64,000 nt of DNA from NCBI RefSeq assembly GCF_036898095.1, contig NC_090728.1, forward strand, positions 90,033,273 through 90,097,272, written 5' to 3'. This stretch comes from Palaemon carinicauda (taxonomy: Eukaryota > Arthropoda > Malacostraca > Decapoda > Palaemonidae). Made by a program: the position numbers and the translations under genes. The notes under the pieces are model-generated. The model had not been told where the DNA came from and ran no database searches. It saw only the letters and a list, made by a program, of their open reading frames with translations. Positions 10,256 to 22,810 of the stretch are shown here, piece after piece; within the stretch, counting starts at the first letter, position 1, and each line of letters starts with the position of its first letter.

Positions 10256-11982
10256 TTGATTGGAATACTGATGTAACGGAACTCCCCAACATTAATATGT
10301 TTAGATAATTGAAAGTTTTAGTTATAATAATTAAAACAACTGTAATTAAGGGTTATGCAGAGAATGGTAGAAATTATCTCTTCTGTTTGCAACAATAGTG
10401 AATGGCTTTTAGGACTAATCCCTGTTGATTACTTCATAAATGATATTAGGGTATAAGTAAATGGGACTTATAGTGACAATAAAGATAATACGAGAGATCA
10501 AGGAATACAAGTAAAGTAGTACGTCTTTGATCTTTGATTTTTTTCAAGTGACTAGGATTGTATAAGATTTAGGTCAAGTTCTTTTCTGGCTTTTCTCATC
10601 TTATCAATATTATCTGCATTTGAGGTTTGCCTTTTCTTCCATCTATCATGCTTTAGTTTCTTCCGTCCTTTTGAAATTCATTGAAGTTCATCTCTTTAAT
10701 GTCTGGACATGATCTTTGCAGCCTTCTCTGTCAGATAAGGTCAATACAATTTTAAATAATTCTAAATATTTTGAGATGGTTTGTTCCTAAAGTTTATTGA
10801 TGCTGTAAATCTTTAATTACAATATATTTAGGGTGAAATTAAAGCAAAATGTGAATATGATAACCAACTCCAAAGTCACATTATAGGAGATGGGTATACA
10901 GCTGTGCATTATATACTGTATACTCAGCAACTAAATAACCTGACACTAAAGCCGTATTTGCAGCAAAACTGATTGCTTTACTTCAAGCTTCAGAACATGC
11001 GTAGAATTATGTTTTGTACTTTAGAAGTTTTATCACCTTATGCAATTCAAATATGCCCCTATAACCGATATATGGTTGTCTTTTGAAAATAGTGACATCT
11101 TCCAGGTTTTGTTAAGTCCTTGATCATTTTAAGATCTGTGAAAATTATTTTTCATTATTAATGAGGCTACTGTGATAATTATTAGTATAATAACTCATAA
11201 TTCCATTTCTAAGACTTTTCATAGAGTTTACTTGAAGGTTTTGTATTTAAATGAATGGTGAGGCTATGAACAGTGTAAAGTTAAGGACATTGTACAGCTA
11301 AGGAGGAGGAGACCAAAGGGAAAAGTATATTAGGCTTATCTGACTGTTGCAGAAAGTACTAAACAAACCTATAGTGCCATGTGCCCTTACACAGTAAGTG
11401 ATAATCACATACTGAATTTGGTGGATGGAGAGGGTTTTCTTTGCCACATCTCATTCATAATAAAAATCTTAACAATTTTAAGCTGCATTTATTTTAATAG
11501 ACATTCATAATAAAATGTTAACACAGTTCCCAGTCACATTTATTTGAATAGACATATTTAAATCAGTTTGGATTTTAACTAAATTGTACAAGGAAGAAGT
11601 TTATCATTATATGCTAATTCTGATAAACAATAAACAGGTTTAAACACCTCTGATGTATTTTCATGGACATTGTAGTTAATGGTAAATACCAATGTAAATT
11701 TGTCATTTTCTGTTGTTGATTGTGATACTGAAGTCCCGATTTCATTATGAACATATAATTTTTATCCATATAGTCATTTATGCAATTGCATCTCTGGGCT
11801 AGAAAGAAGTTAAATTGGGTAAATTGTATCAGTTTATGAAAAAAAAAAATTCTTGTATTTGCGCATTACATTGCAAGAAAATAATAAAATCATAGATAAC
11901 TATGAAGCAAGCTGTTGAATTATGAAATTGTTGTTTACCCTAAAACCAGTAGATCATAACCATAATTTTTTTTTTTTTACAG
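10256..11982 (+). other. CLASP intron 2, right part
   Basis: AT-rich intron from the TA flank of the Tigger element to the acceptor ttttttttacag before 11983. I see no gene, transposon terminus or ordered repeat in it. Confidence 0.6.
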
Positions 11983-12171
11983 GTGTGTGCAGGTACAGTC
12001 GCTGAAATTCTTCCACCTGAGGTGGTAATACGTGTCTTAAAACCACTCATTCAAATGGGAGAATATCCAGTTAATCAAGCAGCCATCAAGATGCTCAATA
12101 AGCTTGTTGAAGCACATCAACCATCTATTGTAGCAGCAGCACTACCAGAAATCATGCCAGGCCTCATCAAG
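11983..12171 (+). CDS. CLASP: CLASP exon (C-terminal helical domain)
   Basis: An exon of 63 codons, phase 0 at both ends, with an acceptor after a long T-run (AG at 11981-11982) and the donor AAG|GTAATC. It encodes ILPPEVVIRVLKPLIQ, GEYPVNQAAIKMLNKLVE and LPEIMPGLIK. Vertebrate CLASP has a closely parallel segment (CIKVLCPIIQ, DYPINLAAIKM and IIPGLLQ), so the match is clear. This is the helical repeat region of the C-terminal CLIP-binding domain. The join to both neighbours keeps the frame. Confidence 0.95.
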
Positions 12172-12239
12172 GTAATCTTTTAAGCAATATTTTTGGCAAC
12201 CTAAATAACATTTGTTCTTACGGGTATATAAACCTTTGA

Positions 12240-14024
12240 TCCTTTAAAATAAGCTAGAATGGCCGGTGAAATAGTTAACAAGGTAGTGGACCCGTATCTG
12301 TGACCCCTGCGCCTGTGACTACTTTCCCTAGGCTAGTGTCAGCGTCACCATGAAGAATAATGATCACTGAAAAGGTGAAACTTCTGGATATGTTGAAGGA
12401 AGGGAGAATGTTTGTGGCCGTGGCCCCCGCCAGTTTAGCGTGAACGAATCCACCATTCGCTACAGTGACACGATTGCTGCTAAAACTTACTACAATGAAA
12501 CTTTCAAGGTATCTTCGAAGTTGGATCTATAAGACCAAACAAGTTTCTAAATATGGATGAGACAAATTTGTTTTGGAAAAGAATAATATCGCAAACTTTC
12601 ATGTTCAAAGAGGAAGCCAAAGCTTTAAAGCATACAAGGATCATGTGATGTGTGGTAATGCTACAGGGTTTTTGTTAAACCGGGACATATTTAAGTGTAA
12701 AAACCCAAGGACTTTAAAAACAAAATCAAGAATCTCTTACCCATACATTAGATGCACAATCCAAAGGCCCGGATAACGAAGATGCTAACATCCAACTGGT
12801 TCCACCAATGTTTTATCCCGCAAGTCAAGGTGTACAGTACCTATTAAAGAGGAGCTTGCCATTCAAAATCCTTTTTCTTGATAATGCTGGTTGCCACGCT
12901 ACTGATCTATCGTATGAGGGGGTTCATTTCGAGTTCTTACCTCCCTACAAGGTCACTTATTCAGCCAATGGCCCAGGGGGATATCAGGGCATTCAAGGGC
13001 CTATACACGAGGAATTGTGTATAGAGCCTTTGGATACAAGGCTAGTGGAGCATAGAGGTTCAATCACAGACCCCAGGCTGGGGTTCATTGTACCACTGAT
13101 ATGAAATAAAACCAATTAAGGTATTAGGACAAAGAGGAATTCCCTGGCGAACCTGGTAGCTTCCGTGGATGCTGCGCAAGAAAACAAAGATTTCAACTTG
13201 AACGCACACTGGCAGCAGTGCACAATTTCTATGCGGCTCCAAAATATCCAGAAGGCATTGCAAGAAATGAAGCCTGCCAGCATCAATGTCAGCTGGAAGA
13301 AGTCGAGGCCCGAGATTGTTCACGGTGATAAAATATTTACACCTGCCGAAATCCAACACTCCGCAGTACAGAAAGCTATGCAGTTGGATGTGATCATTGG
13401 AGGTGATGGTTTTGCAGACATGACCACCAGAGACATATATGAATTAGTAGACTATTACTCTCAGCTGCTAACCAGCTCAAACCTCGGAAACTTATCGAAG
13501 TCGGCGAGTGGGGAAGAAGAAGAAACACAGCAAGAAACAAGTTTCTGATCAAGCTGGCTTTATTTTGGAACAGCTCACCAATCTCTGCAACCTGGCCAAA
13601 GAATTACAAGAAGAGTTGCAGGAATGGGATGATGATATGGTTTGTTCTGTACAATTCTGCAACATGGTTGATGAATTCATGAGTCCCTACAAGATGATGC
13701 TCTTTACACAGAAAAAGCAGTAGCAGCAACTGTTGATCATAATGTTTTTGCAGTCTCATAAAAAAAAAGTGCCAGTTCCTGCTGCTACTACTATGGTTGC
13801 ACATTTGGAAGAAGTGGATAAAGTGTTCCAAGAAATGGCACCGCCTTCTGAAGAGATATAAAATACAATCATCGGCTGCTCGGTTAAAGTCATCACCTTC
13901 ATTGTCATCAATTTTAAAGCACAGCAAATTCATCACCATCATTTTCATCAAGTTTTACTCTTAATTTTTCTTTTTTGGTGAGTACAGTAATGTTTTATTT
14001 ATTTTAATCTCGAGTTTTACTGTA
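12240..14024 (+). pseudogene. second Tigger-type transposase relic
   Basis: Degenerate Tigger/Jerky-like copy in CLASP intron 3. Recognisable blocks in shifting frames are KVKLLDMLKEGRMFVAV and NESTIRY (first helix-turn-helix), LPFKILFLDNAGCH (second catalytic Asp block, D-N-A-G-H), FEFLPPYK with the diverged 'LIQPMDQG' region, and then the C-terminal WKKSRPEIVH and FTPAEIQ segments at 13290-13370. The right terminus resembles the reversed left TIR of the first Tigger copy (aatctcgagttttactgta, ending about 14024). No left TIR could be found. Many stops and frameshifts make it dead. Confidence 0.7.
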
Positions 14025-14045
14025 CTGTATTATATATTTTTGCTG

Positions 14046-15992
14046 CGAAGAGACAGTGAAAGATGGAAATGGAAGGTTGTTAAAAGGAGAGGAGGCAAGG
14101 AAAAGATGGGCGGAATATTTTGAAAGTTTACTGAATGTTGAGGATAATAGGGAGGCAGATATAATTGCTGTTGCAGGTGTTGAGGTGCCAGTGATGGGAG
14201 ATGAGAATGAGAGAGAGATTACATTAGATGAAGTGAGGAGAGCACTAGATGAAACGAGAGTAGGAAAAGCATCTGGTATGGATGGTGTGAGAGCTGAGAT
14301 GTTGAAGGAGGGGGGTGTGACTGTACTTGAATGGTTGGTGAGATAGTTTAATATGTGTTTTGTGTTGTCAATGGTACCAGTAGATTGGGTTTGTGCATGT
14401 ATTGTACCACTATATAATGGTAAGGGAGATGTGCATGAGTGTTGTAATTCAAGAGGTATTAGTTTGTTAAGCGTAGTTGGAAAAGTGTATGGTAGAGTAA
14501 TGATTAATAGGATCAAGGATAAGACAGAGAATGCAATCTTAGAAATACTGGGTGGTTTTAGAAGAGGTAGGGGTTGTATGAATCAGATTTTTACAGTTAG
14601 GCAGATATGTGAGAAATATTTAGCAAAAGGTAAGGAGGTGTATGTTGCGTTTATGGATCTGGAGAAAGCGTATGATAGAGTTGATAGGGAAGCAATGTGG
14701 AATGTGATGAGGTTATATGGAGTTGGTGGAAGGTTGTTGCAAGCAGTGAAAAGTTTCTACAAAGGTAGTAAAGCATGTGTTAGGATAGGAAATGAAGTGA
14801 GTGATTGGTTTCCGGTGAGAGTGGGGCTGAGACAGGGATGTGTGATGTTGCCGTGGTTGTTTAACTTGTATGTTGATGGAGTGGTGTGAGAGGTGAATGC
14901 TCGAGTGCTTGGACGAGGATTAAAACTGGTAGACGAGAATGACCATGAATGGGAGGTAAATCAGTTTTTGTTTGAGGATGATACTGTACTGGTTGCAGAC
15001 ACAGAAGAGAAGTGACAGAATTTGGAAGAGTGTGTGAGAGAAGGAAGTTGAGAGTTAATGTGGGTAAGAGTAAGATTATGAGATGTACGAGAAGGGAAGG
15101 TGGTGCAAGGTTGAATGTCATGTTGAATGGAGAGTTACTTGAGGAGGTGTATCAGTTCAAGTACTTGGGGTCTGTTGTTGCAGCAAATGGTGGAGTGGAA
15201 GCAGATGTACGTCAGAGAGTGAATGAAGGTTGCAAAGTGTTGGGGGCAGTTAAGGGAGTAGTAAAAAATAGAGGGTTGGGCATGAATGTAAAGAGAGTTC
15301 TATATGAGAAAGTGATTGTACCAACTGTGATGTATGGATCGGAGTTGTGGGGAATGAAAGTGATGGAGAGACAGAAATTGAATGTGTTTGAGATGAAGTG
15401 TCTAAGGAGTATGGCCGGTGTATCTCGAGTAGATAGGGTTAGGAACGAAGTGGTGGGGGTGAGAACGGGTGTAAGAAATGAGTTAGCAGCTAGAGTGGAT
15501 ATGAATGTGTTGAGGTGGTTTGGCCATGTTGAGAGAATGGAAAATGGCTGTCTGCTAAACAAGGTGATGAATGCAAGAGTTGATGGGAGAAGTACGAGAG
15601 GAAGGCCAAGGTTTGGGTGGATGGATGGAGTGAAGGAAGCTCTGGGTGATAGGAGGATAGATGTGATCGAGGCAAGAGAGCGTGCTAGAAATAGGAATGA
15701 ATGGCGAGCGATTGTGACGCAGTTCCGGTAGGCCCTGCTGCTGCCTCCGATGCCTTAGATGACCGCGGAGGTAGCAGCAGTAGGGGATTCAGCATTATGA
15801 AGCTTCATCTGTGGTGGATAATGTGGGAGGGTGGGCTGTGACACCCTAGCAGTACCAGCTGAACTCGGTTGAGTCCCTAGTTAGGCTGGGAGGAACGTAG
15901 AGAGTAGAGGTCCCCTTATTGCTTTTGTTCTTTGTTGATGTCGGCTACCCCTCAAAATTGGGGAAAGTGCCTTGGTATATGTATGTATGTCG
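14046..15992 (+). mobile_element. 5'-truncated non-LTR (LINE) retrotransposon
   Basis: The reverse transcriptase starts within its N-terminal region (ARKRWAEYFESLLN) and continues GKASGMDGVRAEML, SRGISLLSVVGKVY, FMDLEKAYDRVDREAMW and LRQGCVM.PWLFNLYVDG. The catalytic FADD block reads FLFEDDTVL. The thumb/C-terminal part (QFKYLGSVV, LRWFGHVERM and RGRPRFGWMDGVKEAL) is open from 15012 to 15731. In-frame stops (about 14344, 14887 and 15013) and a frame change near 15015 kill it. The 3' UTR (15732-15992) ends in a short tatgtatgtatg tail, a known style of 3' terminus in several LINE clades. The clade is not resolved by eye. Confidence 0.85.
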
Positions 15993-16886
15993 GTATTTTT
16001 AAAATTTAATGCTTGCCGATCACATCATGCATAGCTATGTGTAATTCGCTACGCAGTACAATAACTTCTCTTCTTTATGGTAAACTTACCAATAGAATAC
16101 TACTGTTATTTAGCCCTTGTTATCGGGTGGGTACTGTAAACTTACCTACTATCATCATATGGCTTAACAGTTGTCACTGTTATTGAGTAAAGGGAGGGTT
16201 TAAAAACCTCCAAATATATATTAAATAAATATAGTGTCTATACTTCGCAGAAATTCAAGTATTCCAGACAGTCTTAGAACCTATCTACTGTATTGCATTC
16301 TTTGTCAGTTGGGGATATCGCTCATTTTCCAGTCACTTGACAACTTGACTTAGATATGCCCCTACCTCTTATCAAAGCTGGGGTATGACCCTTTGGGGCT
16401 AGGGTCAAACAAACACCCTTTCTAGGCTATTGGCACTTCCTCTTACTTAAGGAAGATTCCCAATTAATAACAAGGGTGTGTTTTGTATAGGAAAAACCTA
16501 CAAATTTTAATAATTTTTATTTTGCCCAGTATGCAATTCCCGAGTCATTTTATTCATATTACTGTACCTGCCTAAGTTCCGACCAAAAGACAAAGTGATA
16601 ACATAACACTAGCATCCCCTTCCCAATGTGGGCGTGGAAGTATGGTACAGTCCAACCATACATTCTTGCCATGCCAACCAGTTTTTATTCTATGTGGTCG
16701 GAACAAAAGTTTGTGCCAATGCTATCCTCATTAAAATTAATCCAGTTTGTAAAGCCAGGGAAGATACAAATTACTTGAAAATTTGTATTATATTTTTAAA
16801 GCTTTACAGCAATAATCCATTTAAATAATTCCGTTATATGATGTCTATTTTTTGCCGAGTTGTGCTCATCTTTCACTCTCTTACAG
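15993..16886 (+). other. CLASP intron 3, right part
   Basis: Intron sequence between the LINE tail and the last CLASP exon. The acceptor is ctctcttacag. I see no coding sequence or repeat array in it. Confidence 0.6.
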
Positions 16887-17090
16887 GCGTACGACAACAA
16901 GGAGTCATGTGTACGAAAAGCATCCGTCTTTTGTATGGTGGCTCTTCATAATGCAGTTGGTGAAGAGGCAATGAGACCACATTTAGATGCATTGACTGGT
17001 TCAAAGTTGAAACTTTTGAACCTTTATATAAAGCGAGCAGAGACTCAAAGTTCTGGTGCATCATCTCCCAAGTCTGAACCTCAAACGTAA
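16887..17090 (+). CDS. CLASP: CLASP terminal coding exon
   Basis: Last coding exon, phase 0 after ttacag, 67 codons plus TAA (17088-17090). It encodes AYDNKESCVRKASVFCMVAL, the segment ending LDALTGSKLKLLNLYIKRA, and a short Ser-rich tail ending SEPQT. In vertebrate CLASP the same place reads YDN.ESSVRKA.VFCLVA, LTGSKMKLLNLYIKRAQT and then a Ser-rich tail, so both the identity and the stop position are well supported. This is the end of the C-terminal helical domain. Exon order and phase across the window are intact, so nothing suggests a pseudogene. Confidence 0.96.
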   Translation, partial: AYDNKESCVRKASVFCMVALHNAVGEEAMRPHLDALTGSKLKLLNLYIKRAETQSSGASSPKSEPQT

Positions 17091-19500
17091 TACCTTTCAC
17101 TAGTGATTTAGTATTGTGTAAAAATATTTTTTAAACCAATGATTGGCCTGGTTAAATGCCTTAGTCATTAAATATTTAGAAGACAACAGTTGGGTAAATT
17201 GAATTTTTTAAAAAGCAGTTCATGGACTATGTGTATATTTATTAGAAGACCAAAAGTGATACCAGTTTTGATAAGGTATGAAATAAAATTGTGCGTTGCT
17301 CATAGCTTGCATTTTTTAAGATCTGCTCGAAACATAAGTTGGCACAAAATTGTTGATGATTTATGGATACAGGAATAAGACTGTAACGTTTTAACAAATT
17401 AGAGAAAGGGACTCAAGATATAAAGTGATTGACTACTGTTGTGGTGCCAGGTGGTTCTACCATAGTTTTATGAGTAGTTTTACCAACTTGCTTATTTGGC
17501 AATCTTTGTGTGATAGATTACTATGTGATTACTGGTAACATAGGTAAGGCTTAACATGGCTATGAAATATTACACCAATTCTAGTTGTATAAGAATCAGC
17601 CTTTAAGCAATTTAATGCTAATGTGCCATTAGGGGTGCAGTTAATATTGACTAAAGGAGATTAAAACTTATTTGATGCTGTCCTCATTTTCTCCTGCATG
17701 GCCATCTCTGTTCTTTTGTATTAAATTGTAAATTATTAACAATAATTAGGGGCTGGGAGCTAGTCAATTTGGGGGAGGGGGAAGGGATAGTTATCTTACC
17801 TTTGTTTATAATCCCCATTTATACTGATGATTATAATACGTCTAAAGGGAAAATCTGAATTAAAAATGTTAATGACGACGATGTACTAATTGGTTATTAT
17901 TGGTTTTGTACAGTAATATATAAGCTATAAATATTTTTTCTAAGAACTAGGATCTGATGATTTGAAAGTTTGTATTTAATACCATTCAGAAGATTAAGCA
18001 GGATGTGTGAGGTGGGGGTGTCACCATTCCAGGATTTTCCCCTATGCACCTGAATGCTGCTTGGTGTCCTATGCTGGTTTGCCTTGGGCTAAGCTTAAGG
18101 TGGTGTAAGATAGTGCTGTGTATGTAATATAGTTTCTGTATATATATTTTTTTTGTATGGCCAAGGATACTAAAAATGCTATTAATACAAACTAGGAACT
18201 TTTTTATTTTTTTTTTATCCGTTACTTAACCCACCCTGTTCAGTGAACTTTTTTACATGATTGTCTAACACTTGACTACAAAAACCAAATAAATATTAAA
18301 GCTTAATGCAAGTATGATAAGTTCAGCAATTTAGAGTTCCAACTTTTTTTCTTAGTCTCATCTGGAAAAGTACTTGTAAGAAAGTTTTATTTTTTTTAAG
18401 TTTTCCTTATGCAACCTTTTAAGTGAAATAAATTTTTAGCCACGTACATACATTATATTAAGGAAGAGGCCTTTGGTGTGGAACTTTGAAATTGCCGAGC
18501 TGTCATTGTTCCCCAGTTACAGCTGTATATAATTTTTATGTGCCAATCAGTTTTTTTTTTTAATTGTGATAGCCTATTTTGTGGGAATGTGAGGTTTAGA
18601 TGGATTAAAATTGCAAGAGTTTTTATCTATTAGATGGATTAATATTTTTTAAAGTTTATTGGTTTGGTGACTAAGTAAAAATTTTTGAAGTACGAATATT
18701 TACTCTGGGCCGTGTTATTAGAAAACTATGTTGGCTTGTTGTTTATACCAAAGATAATTGTAAAACAAGAATCACAGTGCTGCCTAATTCATCAGTGGTT
18801 TATAATATTAATTTTGAAATTTGGACATCGGAAATTTTTCACCCATAATGTTATGATGCCTGAGTTTTCACTTATCCCTTTAGTTCCATTTTCTTAACAA
18901 CAAAATACTACAGTTTTAAAATAAAAAAAATCCAGTGATTACCACAGATCGTAGCCTCTTCATGGCTGTCATGTAAGCCCCTTTCTTACTGTTATGATCT
19001 AAATGGCAGTCTTGTGTATTTTTGATCACCGCTGCAGGGATGAGATTGGTAAACTCAAAGGCTGAAGATTGGAGTATGTCATGTTTGGTTTGTCATATAC
19101 CCGAGATGTATGTTGGCTGCCCATGTGACAACTTTGCACATTCAATATCCTAATAAATCTCATAGTAAATTATGTATAATTTATTCCTTCCTAGCTTACT
19201 AATAAAATTAACTAGTTTGGTTAATAGTTGAACTTTTTTTTTTATACATTACAAATGTATAATAGATGCAAGGGTTAGATCTCTATGTCAACGGTGCAAA
19301 AGTAAATTAAGGATTCTGACTTATCCTTAAAGTGAAAATGGAACTGGGTAAAACATTCATTTTTTGTTCTACTAGCAATTATTGCAAATTATATATAATG
19401 GTTATTTAACAAACTTAAGGTAGAGAGAAGAAAATTTAGAGGGCGAGATGCAATACAGGTGTACAAGGATTTTTGTACAGAACAATACAGGGACAGAGTA
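17091..19500 (+). other. CLASP 3' UTR and downstream sequence
   Basis: AT-rich, non-coding. Candidate polyadenylation signals AATAAA occur at 17282, 18288, 18427 and 19152. The true cleavage site cannot be chosen from sequence alone. No other gene is visible. Confidence 0.5.
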
Positions 19501-19502
<2 letters not shown>

Positions 19503-19552
<50 letters not shown>

Positions 19553-19569
19553 TAGATAGATAGATAGAT
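19503..19569. repeat. TA and GATA microsatellite
   Basis: A (TA)n run of about 48 bp followed directly by five to six GATA units. The apparent IYIYIY reading on the other strand is an artefact of the repeat. Confidence 0.95.
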
Positions 19570-20099
19570 AACTGAATACATTCTATTAAATTCAGTTAGC
19601 AAAAAGGTTTCTTGTATTTCACAGAAATTGAACTGCTCATTTGAATTGACACTGAATCAGTTTTTAATTAGATGACTGAGCCATTAAATCTATATTAGAT
19701 TAAAGTTTTCAAAATGGGCAAGTTCAACAACTAAATCCCTAAAGAACCCAACCTGTATGGCTAGAATATTTAAAATTTGTCTCTTATCTTGAAGACAGAA
19801 TTTCAAATGACTGGGTGTACAGAGGTGAAAAAACCCAAACAACTGATCTCCAAATTAATTATTCCAAACGCATGGTTATCTTATTGAATAAAAGACTTGA
19901 AAATGAAAGGTTTAGATTATTGCCAATGATCAAGGATACAACTATTCCTCCTTATGTTGCATTAAGTGATACAAAAAGACTTAATAATGTAGCCAAAAAT
20001 TAATTTGTGACGAAAGGAAGAATTTATGCATGTAAAAAGGTTAACAAGGTGAAATTTTATGTACATGAAAAGCAATAAATTGCAGTTTCATTTTCAAAA

Positions 20100-21700
20100 T
20101 CACACAGATTCTCCCGTCTTGGAGAACTTTCCCATGAAAATCAATGAATGGCACCTTTACTTCGTAAATATTAAAGTGAAAATGTTGGAGCCTACATCCT
20201 CCCCTCCTAGAGGAATTTAAACGAAAATGAGCCCAACGAATTCTGGAGCAATGACAAGAGATCTGTAACTAGAAATTCCTTATTTTCAACATTTCTTCGG
20301 AATAGACTTAAAAGCCACTTTTTTTCTGTTCATTTGAAGAAGAAATGTTGAATGTGTTTCTCAAATGTATATTTGCAATCAAGAATCACACCTAAAATTT
20401 TAAAGCAGTGATATAGAGTTAAAAAAAAAACATTTTCAACGCAGTGATATGGATGTTGAGGTGCCACTCCTCGACCTACTTACAATCATCTCGACCTACT
20501 TACAATCATACGTCTGAGTTTGGTCAGGGTTCAACTTTATGCCCCATAAGTTTCATAATGTACTAATTTTAGATAGATCTCTATTAAGGGATTCAGCAAC
20601 CCCAGATATACATTCAGAAAATGAAAATGACGAGACAAGAAGTAGCATTATCTGCATATGCAACAAGCTTGTTTTCTAGGTCAAACCACATTATTATTAT
20701 TATTATTATTATTATTAATTGATAAGCTACAACCCTAGTTAGAAAAGCAAGATGCTACAAGCCCAGGGGCCCCAACAGGGAATATAGCCCAGTAAGGAAA
20801 GGAAACATGGAAAAATCAAATATTTCAAAAACAGAAACAATTTAAATCAAATATTCCCTCTACAAACTACAAACACCGCAACAAAACAAGAGGAAGAGAA
20901 ATTAGATAGAATATTGTGCCTGAGTGTACAGTACCTTCAAGCAAGAGAACTCTAACCCAAGACAGTGGAAGACCATGGTACAGAGGCTATGGCACTACCC
21001 AAGACTAGAGAACAATGGTTTGATTTTGGAGTGTGCCCCTAGAAGAGCTGCTTACCATAGCTAAAGAGTCTCTTCTACCCTTACCAAGAGGAAAGTAGCC
21101 ACTGAACAATTGCAGTACAGTAGTTAACCCGTTGGGTGAAGAAGAATTCTTTGGTAATCTCGTGTCAGGTGTATGAGGATAGAGGAGAATCTGAAAAGAA
21201 TAGGCCAGACTATTCGGTGTATGTGTAGGCAAAAGGAAAGAACCGTAACCAGAGAGAAGGATCCAATGTAGTACTGTCTGGCCAGTCAAAGGACCCCATA
21301 ACTCTAGCAGCAGTATCTCAACAGGTGGCTGGTGCCCTGGCCAACCTACTACCTACATTTGTATATAAAGTAACAGGCCAAGAACACTACCCAGAGGAAC
21401 ACCAAATACTGTATCATTATTATATCAACAACAATTCTTTGCCATCTACTTATTCTTCAATAATGCTAGTGAAAGGCCCAACTGTTTGATTAACATGGTC
21501 AAAAGAAGTACTGTACTGAAATTAAACCAATCACGAACTTCCTGATCACAACAAAGGGATTTCTGTACAGCATTGGAAATTGTATCAAGGGCATCATAAG
21601 CTCCAAGGCCTTTGTGAAAACTAAATTGCAAATTTATTTAAGACGTTTTGTCAAAAGACTTTCAAAACTTGAAACGATAGTACAACGGTTGCTCTAAGTG
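20100..21700 (-). pseudogene. antisense non-LTR retrotransposon RT relic
   Basis: Read on the minus strand from about 21700, it gives FESLLTKRLK and QFSFHKGLGAYDALDTISNA, followed by the broken block 'FSTVLL...KQLGL' and 'GVPLGSVLGLLLY', matching GVPQGSVLGPLLF of LINE RTs. After a 662-bp insertion it continues DLENKLVAYADN (the YADD active site with the second Asp changed to Asn), then MIVSRSR and the NVENKEFLVTDLL region. Stops and frameshifts occur throughout. It is a different LINE family from the copy at 14046. Confidence 0.65.
20693..21354. mobile_element. 662-bp interspersed repeat inserted in the LINE relic
   Basis: Begins with (ATT)n and runs through gctacaaccctagttagaaa, aggggccccaacagggaat, aagacagtggaagaccatgg and gtactgtctggccagtcaaa. 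The direct repeat acatt flanks it (20688-20692 and 21355-21359). It splits the LINE RT between 'GLLLY' and 'AYADN', so the insertion is real. There is no coding frame. I recall this repeat as very common in decapod shrimp sequences, but that has not been searched. It could be a LINE 3' end or a SINE-like unit, with (ATT)n as its tail. Confidence 0.75.
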
Positions 21701-22610
21701 CTTACTTCATCAGTTGGATGGATATTAGAATCCAGACTCCCAACTCGGTCCTCTATCTTGGAATCAGGCGGTCAAAGAGATGACCAGATTGTGGAGGGAT
21801 CTGAAGTAATTTTAGCGATATATGCTGTTTATCATAAGATCTTGTATACTTACTGGTACACTAACAACTAGGCAAAATGTATAAGTTGGCCTATGTTTGG
21901 TATCAGGGAAGTTTGGATAGTATCAAAGCCTATGCCTCTAGGTGCATTAGCCTTCTTCATTTCCACCAATAGTGTTAAAAGTTTATGAAGTTTGCCACCA
22001 CTAACCCCAAACGTTCAAAAATACCCACTAGACTACTATACATTTCAGCTAAAAAAAAGTTTTTCTTGATATCTTTCATAATATTTGATCATAATTGTAC
22101 TTTGACACGGTACTCTTGTCACCTTTCCTAAGATTTGATAATATAATGGATTGTTATACCATGTTAATTCACTACTCTATAATGAAGTTACAAAATCAAA
22201 TGTCCTCCTTACTCCCTTTCCCTTGAACTTCCACCTAATGGCATCCCCATTGCTTCCCTTCCCTTTTCTTGGTTATATTTATTAACATTTAATAGTATAG
22301 ATATGTTGGATTCTTTTTATATCTATTCACCTAATAAATGTATTTTGTTATATACAGAGTTTATGGCCTATGCCTATTTACTCATTATACTGTAGTAATG
22401 AACCTGTCCTTACAATTTTGAAATCCTTAAGCCCCTTGCAATGTGCTCACTATGAGCAGGTAAGATGAGATGACCAAAATTAAACCTCAAAATTAAACTT
22501 AAATCCCAGTACAGTATACAGTATAATCTCAAGAGCTTCAGATATTCAAAATCACAAATTTTAAAAGTAAATTATAATTTTTCTAGCTATACAAGCCTAA
22601 GTCTTTTAGT
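21701..22610. other. intergenic, nothing recognised
   Basis: AT-rich sequence without an open frame, terminal repeat or tandem array that I can support. Confidence 0.5.
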
Positions 22611-22810
22611 AAGGGTAAAATTCTGGCAAAAGCTGAAATTGCCAAGGAAGAATTATTGAGGTTCTGGCAACAGCCAGCCACTACCCACTGGTGGTACAGT
22701 CCTGAAAGCACTTATAGCAGGGGTAAAATTCTGGTGAAAGCTGAAATGGCCAATGAAAGATGCTTGAGGTTCTGGCAACCACCACCCAGTATCCACTGGT
22801 AGTACACATC
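22611..22810. repeat. about 108-bp tandem duplication
   Basis: Two diverged copies starting gggtaaaattctggcaaaag (22613) and gggtaaaattctggtgaaag (22721). Both contain 'ttgaggttctggcaac' and an 'actggt.gtac' end. It is non-coding. Confidence 0.75.

Noticed and set aside
19402..19602. Open frame with IYIYIY run on the minus strand
   Set aside because: Produced by the (TA)n microsatellite.
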